From NCBI RefSeq assembly GCF_018119405.1, contig NZ_JAGPWC010000001.1, forward strand, positions 62,001 to 126,000: a stretch of 64,000 nt of DNA, read 5' to 3'. Every line of letters starts with the position of its first letter. Position 1 is the first letter of the stretch. Shown piece after piece: positions 50,242 to 58,414 of the stretch. The DNA is from Massilia sp. ST3 (GTDB lineage Bacteria > Pseudomonadota > Gammaproteobacteria > Burkholderiales > Burkholderiaceae_D). The position numbers and the translations under genes are program-made. Under the pieces are notes generated by a model. The model searched no databases. It worked only from the letters and a program-made list of their open reading frames with translations, and was not told where the DNA came from.

Positions 50242-52206
50242 ATGCGCACCTCGATCACCCGCCTCGCCGGTGCGGGCGCGGTTGCGGCCACCGTTGCCGC
50301 AGTCACCGTAGCCAGCCTTGCTTCCTTGACCGTTCATCCCGCCCACGCGGCCGCGCAGGCCGCGGCGCCGGCGCCCAAGGCCGGCCACTACAAGCATTTC
50401 AAGGCCGCCATCTATATTCCGGTGAACGTCACGAAGGAGCTGGCGGACCCGAAGGTGTTCGAGCACCAGTATGCGCGCGCCATGAGCCAGGTCCCCTTCG
50501 ACAAGGTCTATATCGAGACCTACCGCGACCTGCATTTCGCCAGCGACGCCGAGATCGACAGCGTGAAGCGCCAGTTCCAGGCCAAGGGCGTGGAAGTGGC
50601 CGGCGGCGTTACCCTGGCGGCGGGCGGCTTCAATGGCCAGTTCATGACATTCGACTACGAGCTGCCGGAGCACCGCAAGATGGCGAAGCAGGCCATGGAG
50701 CAGGCGGCGCGCCACTTCGACACGGTGATCCTGGACGACTTCTTCTTCTATACCTCCAAGTCGGACGCCGATATCAAGGCCAAGGGCAAGCGTTCCTGGA
50801 CCCGGTACCGCCTCGACACCATGCGCAAGGTATCGAAAGACCTGGTGATCGGGCCGGCCAAGGCGGCCAACCCGAACGTCAAGGTGATCGTTAAGTACCC
50901 GAACTGGTACGAGCACTTCCAGGGCCTGGGCTTCGACCTCGAGAAGCAGCCCGAGATGTTCGACGGGATCTACGCCGGTACCGAGACGCGCGATCCGGTC
51001 ATCACCGACCAGCTGCTGCAGCAGTACGAATCCTATAGCGTGATCCGCTACTACAGCACCCTGCGCAAGGACGGCAAGAACGGCGGCGGCTGGGTCGACA
51101 CCTATTCGATCCGCTACCTCGACCGCTTCGCCGAGCAGCTGTGGGACACCATGCTGGCCAAGACGCCAGAGATCACCCTGTTCAACTGGCACCCGATGGC
51201 CCAGGACATGGCGGCCGTGGCGGGTGAGCGCCCCTGGGCCGACCAGGACACCAGCTTCAACTGGAACAAGATCGCCGCCGAGTGGAAAACCGCCAATCCG
51301 GAAGCCAAGGCGCCGCCGGGCTGGGGCCTGGCCGCCGGGGCGGCGCTGCGCCAGGTCGACGCAGTACTGGGCCAGCTGGGCGAACCGACCGGGGTGCCGA
51401 GCTACAAGCCGCCGCACTCCTCGGGCGAGGACTTCCTGCACAACTACCTCGGCAACGTCGGTATCCCGATCGCCATGACGGCCAAATTCCCGACCGGCGC
51501 CAGCACCATCCTGCTGACCGAGGCGGCCGCCACCGACCCTGGGATCATCGGCAAGATCAAGGGCCAGCTGCAGGCTGGGAAGACAGTGTTCGTCACCTCC
51601 GGCTTCGTGAAAGCCACCCAGGGCAGCAAACGCAAGGACGGCGGCTTCCAGGACCTGCTCGAGGTCTACGCCACCGGCAGCCAGGTTGCGCTGAACGACT
51701 ACTACAACGGCTATGGGGCCGGCAACGGCGAATCGCTGCGCGAGGACCCGAAGGCGGCGCCAAAGGACGTGATCTTCCCGGAGCTGCATTACTACACCAA
51801 CGACGCCTGGCCGATCATCCGCGGCGTGTCGGGCGCGCGCGGCTTCCCAATCCTCTTGATGAACCGCTATTCGAAGGGCCTGCTCTACGTGCTGACCATC
51901 CCGAGCAATATCGGTGACCTGTACAGCATGCCGCCGGGCGTAATGCACAACGTGAGCAAGTACATGATGGCCGACCGCGCGCTGCGCATCGAGGCCCCGA
52001 GCGGCGTCAGCCTGTTCACCTACGATAACGGCGCCTATGTGATCCAGTCCTTCCGCGATATGCCGGTCAAGGTCAGGGTGGTCAAGCAGGCGGTGCAGGC
52101 CGCCGGCAAGGCGGCGGCGGAAACCGTGCCGGGTTCCAGCAGCCAGGAGCAGGTGAGCGAGGTGACCATCCCGCCGCACAGCTTCCGTGTCTTTGCCAAG
52201 TCCTGA
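50242..52206 (+). CDS. Exported uncharacterised protein, possible glycoside hydrolase
   Basis: 654 residues. Signal peptide about 1-36 (ending HPAHA). Residues of about 50-345 alternate strands and helices like a TIM barrel: KAAIYIPVNV, VYIETYRD with Glu92, TVILDDFFFYTS with Asp165-Asp166, VKVIVKYPNWYEHFQ, GIYAGTETRD. Residues of about 400-560 look like a Rossmann or amidotransferase-like domain (STILLTEAAA, KTVFVTSGFVK, FPILLMNRY), as follows the barrel in GH42-type enzymes, and a beta-rich tail ends the protein. I recognise no named family. It is first in an operon of xyloglucan-type glycosidases, so an enzyme on the same polymer is likely. AACCAGGAGACAT precedes the ATG. Confidence 0.72.
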   Translation: MRTSITRLAGAGAVAATVAAVTVASLASLTVHPAHAAAQAAAPAPKAGHYKHFKAAIYIPVNVTKELADPKVFEHQYARAMSQVPFDKVYIETYRDLHFASDAEIDSVKRQFQAKGVEVAGGVTLAAGGFNGQFMTFDYELPEHRKMAKQAMEQAARHFDTVILDDFFFYTSKSDADIKAKGKRSWTRYRLDTMRKVSKDLVIGPAKAANPNVKVIVKYPNWYEHFQGLGFDLEKQPEMFDGIYAGTETRDPVITDQLLQQYESYSVIRYYSTLRKDGKNGGGWVDTYSIRYLDRFAEQLWDTMLAKTPEITLFNWHPMAQDMAAVAGERPWADQDTSFNWNKIAAEWKTANPEAKAPPGWGLAAGAALRQVDAVLGQLGEPTGVPSYKPPHSSGEDFLHNYLGNVGIPIAMTAKFPTGASTILLTEAAATDPGIIGKIKGQLQAGKTVFVTSGFVKATQGSKRKDGGFQDLLEVYATGSQVALNDYYNGYGAGNGESLREDPKAAPKDVIFPELHYYTNDAWPIIRGVSGARGFPILLMNRYSKGLLYVLTIPSNIGDLYSMPPGVMHNVSKYMMADRALRIEAPSGVSLFTYDNGAYVIQSFRDMPVKVRVVKQAVQAAGKAAAETVPGSSSQEQVSEVTIPPHSFRVFAKS

Positions 52207-52220
52207 ACGGAGCGCTCACG

Positions 52221-54380
52221 ATGAAGTTCCTGAAGCAGGCGGGCGGACTCGCCATCGCGCTGACCATGCTGACCGGCGCCAGTCCTGAAAATGAGGCGCC
52301 GGTGCGGGTCGACTACGTGTGGGACAGCGTGGCCATCGGCGGCGGCGGCTTCGTGACCGCCGTGCTGCCGAGCCGCAGCGAACCGGGCGTCGCTTATGCC
52401 CGTACCGACGTGGGTGGGGCCTACCGCTGGGACGCGAAGGAACAGCGCTGGTGGCCGCTGATGGACTGGGTGGCCGAAGACCAGACGGGCTTCCTCGGGA
52501 TCGATGCGCTGGCGATCGACCCGCGCCATGCCGGCCGCATCTATCTGCTGGCCGGGATCAGCTACCTGAATGGCGGTCGCACCGCGATCCTGCGCTCCCT
52601 AGACTACGGCAAAAGCTTCACCACGATCGACGTCAGCAGCCAGTTCAAGACCCACGGCAATGGCATGGGCCGGCAGAACGGCGAGCGCCTGGCGGTCGAT
52701 CCGGGCAACGGGGACATGCTCTACCTCGGTTCGCGCCGCGACGGCCTGTTCTTCAGCAGCGATGCCGGCGAACGCTGGACCCGGCTCGAGAGCCTGCCGG
52801 TGACGACGACGCCCAACGATGTCGGCATCAACGTGGTCGTGCCCGACCCGGCCAGCGTGGCGAACGGGCGCGCGCGCCGGCTGTTCGTGGCCGTGTCCCG
52901 CTTCGGCAGGGTCGCGCCGAATCTCTATCGCAGCGACGACGGCGGCGTGAACTTCGCTCCTGTGGCCGGGGCGCCGCGAGACTTGATGCCCCAGCGCGCC
53001 GTGCTCGATGGCGCCGGCAACTTGTATCTAACCTATGCCGACGGCGCCGGTCCCCACCCTGACCGGACCGGGACTGAACCGATGCGCCGTGGCCAGGTGT
53101 GGCGCTACAACATCGCGGGCGGCGCCTGGACCAATGTCACGCCGCAAGACGTCACGCATCCTTTCGCCGGAATCAGCATCGATCCGCGCAATCCGCGCCG
53201 CATCGTGGTCTCGACCATCAACACCTTCCTGCCGCAGGGCGACGCCAAGGGCGACCGCGTCTACGTCAGCGAGGACGGGGGCGACAACTGGATCGATGTG
53301 ATCGCGCGCGGATTTAGGCGCGACGCCGCGGGCGTGCCCTGGCTCAAGGGTCACGGCATTCATTGGACCGGCTCGGTGGAATTCGATCCGCAGGACCCGC
53401 GCGCCGTCTGGATCACCTCGGGCAACGGCGTGTTCCGCACCCCGGACATCCAGGCCAGCCCCGCCAACTGGGTGTTCACCGTCAAGGGCATGGAAGAGAC
53501 CGTGCCGCTCGGCTTCCTCAGCATTCCCGGCGGCCCCCTGGTCTCGGCCATCGGCGATATCGACGGCTACCTGCACGAGGACCCGTCGCGCCATGGCCGG
53601 ATCCACGAGCCGCAGATCGGCACCACCACCGGCCTGGACGCCGCGGCCGCCAAGCCTTCGGTGATGGTCCGCGTCGGCAAGCACATGATGCTTACCCGCG
53701 ACGGCGGCGCCCACTGGACCCAGACGCGGGCGCTCATGGGCATCAAGGGGCAGGCGGCCCTGTCGGCGGACGGCGCCACGATCCTGCACAACCCGGAGCG
53801 CTCGGCGGTCACCTACCGCTCGGTCGACATGGGCGCCAGCTGGACTGCAGTCAAGGGCCTGTCCAAGCCGAGCACGCTGCCGGTCGCCGATCCCGTGCGC
53901 CCCGGGGTTTTCTACGCCTACGACGACGGCGCCTTCCTCGCCAGTACGGACGGCGGCGCCAGCTTCGCGCCGCGCGCCAGCCTGCCGGCCGGCGGCTCGC
54001 GCCTGGTGCGGGCCGCGCCGGGCCGCGAGGGCGACCTGTGGGTGGCATTGAAGGCGGGCGGCCTGGTGCGCTCGCTCGACGGCGGGACCAGCTTCACGGC
54101 GCTGGAAGGCATCGACTACTGCGGCGCGGTTGGCTTCGGCAAGGCCGCGCCCGGCGCAAGCTACTTAACGATCTACATCTGGGGCGCGCGCAAGGGTGTG
54201 CGCGGCATCTACCGCTCCCTCGACGGCGGCAAGGGCTGGGATCGGATCAACGACGAGCGCCACCAGTACGGCGGCCCCGGCGACGGCCACTTCATCGTGG
54301 GCGACATGAACCGCTTCGGCTATGTCTACATGAGCACCGCGGGCCGCGGCATCGTTTACGGCCGTCCGGGAGCGAAGTGA
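52221..54380 (+). CDS. GH74-like xyloglucanase
   Basis: 719 residues. An N-terminal signal (about 1-20, ending TGA) precedes a tandem propeller. The first catalytic Asp is expected at Asp63 in YARTDVGGAYRWD; the second at Asp446 in SAIGDIDGYLH. Other GH74 hallmarks are FLGIDALAIDPRHAG and NGERLAVDPGNGDML. Repeated SxDGGxxW turns (VSEDGGDNWI, RDGGAHWT, STDGGASF, SLDGGKGWD) mark propeller blades. It cuts the beta-1,4-glucan backbone of xyloglucan. It starts 14 bases after the preceding stop, with ACGGAGCGC as ribosome site. Endo or chain-end action cannot be read here. Confidence 0.88.
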   Translation: MKFLKQAGGLAIALTMLTGASPENEAPVRVDYVWDSVAIGGGGFVTAVLPSRSEPGVAYARTDVGGAYRWDAKEQRWWPLMDWVAEDQTGFLGIDALAIDPRHAGRIYLLAGISYLNGGRTAILRSLDYGKSFTTIDVSSQFKTHGNGMGRQNGERLAVDPGNGDMLYLGSRRDGLFFSSDAGERWTRLESLPVTTTPNDVGINVVVPDPASVANGRARRLFVAVSRFGRVAPNLYRSDDGGVNFAPVAGAPRDLMPQRAVLDGAGNLYLTYADGAGPHPDRTGTEPMRRGQVWRYNIAGGAWTNVTPQDVTHPFAGISIDPRNPRRIVVSTINTFLPQGDAKGDRVYVSEDGGDNWIDVIARGFRRDAAGVPWLKGHGIHWTGSVEFDPQDPRAVWITSGNGVFRTPDIQASPANWVFTVKGMEETVPLGFLSIPGGPLVSAIGDIDGYLHEDPSRHGRIHEPQIGTTTGLDAAAAKPSVMVRVGKHMMLTRDGGAHWTQTRALMGIKGQAALSADGATILHNPERSAVTYRSVDMGASWTAVKGLSKPSTLPVADPVRPGVFYAYDDGAFLASTDGGASFAPRASLPAGGSRLVRAAPGREGDLWVALKAGGLVRSLDGGTSFTALEGIDYCGAVGFGKAAPGASYLTIYIWGARKGVRGIYRSLDGGKGWDRINDERHQYGGPGDGHFIVGDMNRFGYVYMSTAGRGIVYGRPGAK

Positions 54381-54381
54381 A

Positions 54382-56688
54382 ATGGGAGAACGCATGACGA
54401 CGACCGGCCTGCGCGCAGTGGTACTGGCGGTGGCGATGACGGCGGGCGCCGCCTGGGCCGCGCCGGAGATGGTGCTGCGCTACGACCGCCCGGCCCAGGA
54501 CAACGACCAGGGTTGGGAGCGCGAAGCCCTCCCGATCGGCAACGGCCGCATCGGCGCCATGGTCTTCGGCCAGCCGGCGCGGGAACACCTGCAGTTCAAC
54601 GATATCACCCTGTGGACCGGCGACGACAAGACCATGGGCGCCTTCCAGCCTTTCGGCGACCTGGTGGTGGACCTGCCTGGGCACGAACTTGGGGCCAGCG
54701 GGTACCGGCGTGCGCTCGACCTGGAGCGCGGCGTGCACAGCGTCAGCTACCAGCGCAATGGCGTGCGGTTCCAGCGCGAGGCCTGGACCAGCTACCCGGC
54801 CCAGGTCATCGTCCTGCGCCTGAGCGCCGACCGCAAGGGCCAGTACACCGGCGTGGTCGAGCTGAGCGACCGCCACGGCGCCCAGCTGTCGGCGGTGGGC
54901 AGCAGACTGTACGCCAACGGCAGCCTGGCCGGCTATGCGCAACCCGGTTCGGCGCCCAGCACGAACAGGATGGCCTACGCCAGCCAGGTGCAGGTGCTCC
55001 ACGAGGGCGGCCGAATCGCCGTCGACGGCAAGCGCATCCGCTTCACGGATTGCGATTCGGTGACGCTCATCCTGGGCGCCGGCACCAGCTATGCGCTGGA
55101 GGCGGCGCGCGGCTTCAACGGCGCGCATCCGCTGGACAAGGTGACCCGGCAGGTGACGGCCGCCGCGGCGCGCCCGGCCGCCGAGCTGCGGGCCGAACAC
55201 GAACGCGACTTCCGCGGCCTCGTGGGCCGGGTCGCCATCGACCTGGGCGACACGCCCGCGGCGCGGCGCGCGCTGCCGACCGACGCCCGGATCCTGGCCT
55301 ACACGCAGCATGGTGGCGACCCGGAGCTGGAAGCCCAATACTTCCAGTATGGCCGCTACCTGCTGGCCTCGAGCTCGCGCGGTTCGCTCCCGGCCAACCT
55401 GCAGGGCCTGTGGAACAACAGCCTTACTCCGCCCTGGAATGCGGACTACCACACCAACATCAACATCCAGATGAACTACTGGCCGGCCGAGGTGACGAAC
55501 CTGAGCGAGCTGGCCGAGCCCTTCTTCCGCTTCGTGAACGGCGTCGCGCCCGTCTGGCGGCGCGACACGGCCCTGGAATTCAAGACCGCCGACGGCAAGC
55601 CGGTGCGCGGCTGGACCCTGCGCACGGAATCGAATCCCTTTGGCGCCATGGGCTACCTGTGGAACAAGACCGGCAATGCCTGGTATGCCCAGCACTTCTG
55701 GGAGCACTACGCCTTCACCGGCGACGCCCGCTTCCTGCGCGAGGTGGCCTATCCGATGATGAAGGAGGTCAGCGCCTTCTGGCAGGACTATCTGAAGGAG
55801 CTGCCGGACGGGCGCCTGGTGGCCCCGCAAGGCTGGTCGCCGGAGCACGGCCCCATCGAGGACGGCGTCGCCTACGACCAGCAGATCGTCTGGGACCTGT
55901 TCAACAATACGGTGGAAGCCGCCGGCATCCTGGGCGTGGATCCCGAACTGCGTGCGCGCCTGGCGGCGCTGCGCGACCGGCTGGCCGGCCCCAAGGTCGG
56001 CAGTTGGGGCCAGCTGCTCGAGTGGCTGGAGGAGAAGAAGGATCCGGTGCTGGATACGCCGAAGGATACCCACCGCCACGTCTCGCACCTGTTCGCCCTC
56101 TACCCGGGCCGCCAGATCAGCCCCGTCAGGACGCCCGAACTGGCCAAGGCGGCGCGCCGCTCCCTGGAGGCGCGCGGCGACGCCGGCACCGGCTGGTCGA
56201 TGGCCTGGAAGATGGCCTTCTGGGCCCGCCTGCAGGACGGCGACCGCGCCTACCGCATGCTGCGCGGCCTGCTGTCGACGCCGGGGGCGCGCGCCCTTGA
56301 ACAGGCCGGGCCGGGGTCGGAACACAACAACGCCGGCGGTACCTACGCCAACCTGCTCGATGCCCATCCCCCGTTCCAGATCGACGGCAATTTCGGCGCC
56401 ACGGCGTCGATCGCGGAGATGCTGCTGCAGTCGCAGACCGGCGAGATCCACCTGCTGCCGGCGCTGCCGAAGGCCTGGCCGGACGGTTCCGTACGCGGCC
56501 TGCGCGCACGCGGCGGCTACGAGATCGACATGGCCTGGAAGGGCGGCCGGCTGCACAGCGCGAAGGTCCGCTCGGTGGCGGGAACGGGCCCGGTGACGCT
56601 GCGCCATGGCGCCCGCACGATCGACCTGAACCTGCAGCCCGGACAATCGGCCGCCCTGCGCGCGGCCCAGTTCGGCGCCGGACAATAA
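54382..56688 (+). CDS. GH95 alpha-L-fucosidase
   Basis: 768 residues. The signal peptide ends near GAAWA. GH95 landmarks: EALPIGNGRIGAMVFGQPAR, LQFNDITLWTGDD, then LQGLWNNSLTPPWNADYHTN and NIQMNYWPAEVTN, and APQGWSPEHGPIEDGVAYDQ with Glu488 at the place of the general acid. It would remove alpha-1,2-linked L-fucose from galactosyl side chains of xyloglucan. The start overlaps almost directly with the GH74 stop (1 base apart). A second ATG at 54394 is an equally good start and gives a more usual signal peptide. Confidence 0.92.
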   Translation: MGERMTTTGLRAVVLAVAMTAGAAWAAPEMVLRYDRPAQDNDQGWEREALPIGNGRIGAMVFGQPAREHLQFNDITLWTGDDKTMGAFQPFGDLVVDLPGHELGASGYRRALDLERGVHSVSYQRNGVRFQREAWTSYPAQVIVLRLSADRKGQYTGVVELSDRHGAQLSAVGSRLYANGSLAGYAQPGSAPSTNRMAYASQVQVLHEGGRIAVDGKRIRFTDCDSVTLILGAGTSYALEAARGFNGAHPLDKVTRQVTAAAARPAAELRAEHERDFRGLVGRVAIDLGDTPAARRALPTDARILAYTQHGGDPELEAQYFQYGRYLLASSSRGSLPANLQGLWNNSLTPPWNADYHTNINIQMNYWPAEVTNLSELAEPFFRFVNGVAPVWRRDTALEFKTADGKPVRGWTLRTESNPFGAMGYLWNKTGNAWYAQHFWEHYAFTGDARFLREVAYPMMKEVSAFWQDYLKELPDGRLVAPQGWSPEHGPIEDGVAYDQQIVWDLFNNTVEAAGILGVDPELRARLAALRDRLAGPKVGSWGQLLEWLEEKKDPVLDTPKDTHRHVSHLFALYPGRQISPVRTPELAKAARRSLEARGDAGTGWSMAWKMAFWARLQDGDRAYRMLRGLLSTPGARALEQAGPGSEHNNAGGTYANLLDAHPPFQIDGNFGATASIAEMLLQSQTGEIHLLPALPKAWPDGSVRGLRARGGYEIDMAWKGGRLHSAKVRSVAGTGPVTLRHGARTIDLNLQPGQSAALRAAQFGAGQ

Positions 56689-56709
56689 CAACCCGAAGGA
56701 GATGATTGC

Positions 56710-58380
56710 ATGACCTTGAACAGGATTTCCCGCCGCCTCACGCTGCTGATATTTGCACTGGCGGCCAGCGGCATGGCTACCGCCGCAAGCGGCGACCTGC
56801 CGCGCATCGTCGCCAAGGATGGCCGCCACGCCCTGCTGGTGGACGGCCAGCCCTTCCTGATGCTCGCGGGCCAGGCCCACAATTCCAGCAACTACCCGGG
56901 CGCGCTGCCCAAGGTCTGGGCGGCGCTGAAGGATGCCCAGGCCAACACCCTCGAGATGCCGGTGGCCTGGGAGCAGATCGAGCCGCAGGAAGGCAAGTTC
57001 GACTTCAGCTTCATCGACACTCTGGTCAAGCAGGCGCGCGAGAACAAGATGCGCATCGTGATCATCTGGTTCGGCACCTGGAAGAACACCGGCCCGGGCT
57101 ATCTGCCGGAATGGGTCAAGTTCGACAACAAGCGCTTTCCGCGCATGATCGACAAGGATGGCAAGACCAGCTACTCGCATACGCCCTTCGGCGAGGCGAC
57201 CCTGGCGGCCGACCGCAAGGCCTTCGTGGCCATGATGGAGCACATCAGGAAGATCGACGCGAAGCAGCGCACGGTGCTGATGGTGCAGGTGGAGAACGAG
57301 GTCGGCACCTATGGCGTCGCGCGCGACTACGGCCCCAAGGCGCAGGCGGCCTTCGAGCAGCCCGTGCCCGCCGCCGTGCTGGCGCGCCAGAAGGCCCCGG
57401 TGCCGGGTGCGGCCCAGGGCAACTGGCGCCAGGTCTACGGCGACTATGCCGACCAGTACTTCCACTCCTGGGCGATCGCCTCCTACATCGAGGAGATCGC
57501 CAAGGCCGGACGCGCCGTGTACGATCTGCCCATGTTCGTCAACAACGCGCTGCGCGATCCGTTCCCGCAACCCGCGGCTCCCTGGAACAGCAATTTCGCC
57601 AGCGGCGGCCCCACTTACGATGTGCTGGATATCTACAAGGCTGCGGCGCCCCATATCGACTTCGCCGGCCCGGACATCTACATGCCGGAGTCGAACAAGG
57701 TCACGGCCATCCTCAAGCAGTTCCAGCGTCCGGACAACCCGCTGATGGTGCCCGAGATGGGCAATGCCGCCGGTTATGCGCGCTACGTCTACCAGGCCCT
57801 GGGCATGGGCGCCATCGGCATCGCGCCTTTCGGCATCGACTACGCCAACTACAGCAATTACCCGCTGGGCTCGAAGTTCACCGACCGCCGCATGGTGGAG
57901 CCCTTCGGCAAGGTCTTCGGCGTGTTCGCCCCGATGCAGCGCCAGTGGGCCCAGTGGGCGCTCGAGGGCCGCACCTATGGCGTGGCGGAGGGCGACGACC
58001 GTGCGGCCCAGACGGTGGAGATGAAAGGCTGGAAGGCCACCGTCTCCTTCCGCGAGTTCCAGTTCGGCGAGCGCCAGTACTTGAGAGACAAGGACGAATA
58101 CCAGTCGGGCACGGAGTCGCCCAGCGGCGGCCTGGCCATCGCGCAGATCGGCGACAACGAATTCGTCCTGGTGGGCCAGCAGGTGCGCGTGAAGATCTCG
58201 GGCGCGGGCGCCAACCAGGGCAAGCCCTCGATGTGGGCGCGGGTGGAAGAAGGGCGCTTCGACACCAGCGGCAAATGGATCATGGAGCGCAACTGGAACG
58301 GCGACCAGACCGACTACGGCGTCAACCTGCCGGCCCAGCCGACCGTGCTCAAGGTCAGGCTCGGCACCTACGAGCAATAA
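56710..58380 (+). CDS. GH35 beta-galactosidase (DUF5597 type)
   Basis: 556 residues with a signal peptide (about 1-26). The acid/base is Glu197 in MVQVENEVGTYG and the nucleophile Glu349 in LMVPEMGNA. The N-terminal barrel has FLMLAGQAHNSSNYPGALP and NTLEMPVAWEQIEPQEGKFD. A DUF5597-like beta domain covers about 375-550, which is the type found in xyloglucan loci (Cellvibrio Bgl35A) rather than lactose metabolism. It removes beta-1,2-galactose from side chains after the fucosidase. GAAGGAGATG gives a good ribosome site. Confidence 0.92.
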   Translation: MTLNRISRRLTLLIFALAASGMATAASGDLPRIVAKDGRHALLVDGQPFLMLAGQAHNSSNYPGALPKVWAALKDAQANTLEMPVAWEQIEPQEGKFDFSFIDTLVKQARENKMRIVIIWFGTWKNTGPGYLPEWVKFDNKRFPRMIDKDGKTSYSHTPFGEATLAADRKAFVAMMEHIRKIDAKQRTVLMVQVENEVGTYGVARDYGPKAQAAFEQPVPAAVLARQKAPVPGAAQGNWRQVYGDYADQYFHSWAIASYIEEIAKAGRAVYDLPMFVNNALRDPFPQPAAPWNSNFASGGPTYDVLDIYKAAAPHIDFAGPDIYMPESNKVTAILKQFQRPDNPLMVPEMGNAAGYARYVYQALGMGAIGIAPFGIDYANYSNYPLGSKFTDRRMVEPFGKVFGVFAPMQRQWAQWALEGRTYGVAEGDDRAAQTVEMKGWKATVSFREFQFGERQYLRDKDEYQSGTESPSGGLAIAQIGDNEFVLVGQQVRVKISGAGANQGKPSMWARVEEGRFDTSGKWIMERNWNGDQTDYGVNLPAQPTVLKVRLGTYEQ

Positions 58381-58414
58381 GAACGAAAATTCAATGAATA
58401 ACAGGAGATCGACA

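Noticed and set aside
50242-52206. Naming the 654-residue protein as a known glycoside hydrolase family
   Set aside because: Only the general layout suggests a hydrolase; I could not see a family-specific motif, so no family is given.
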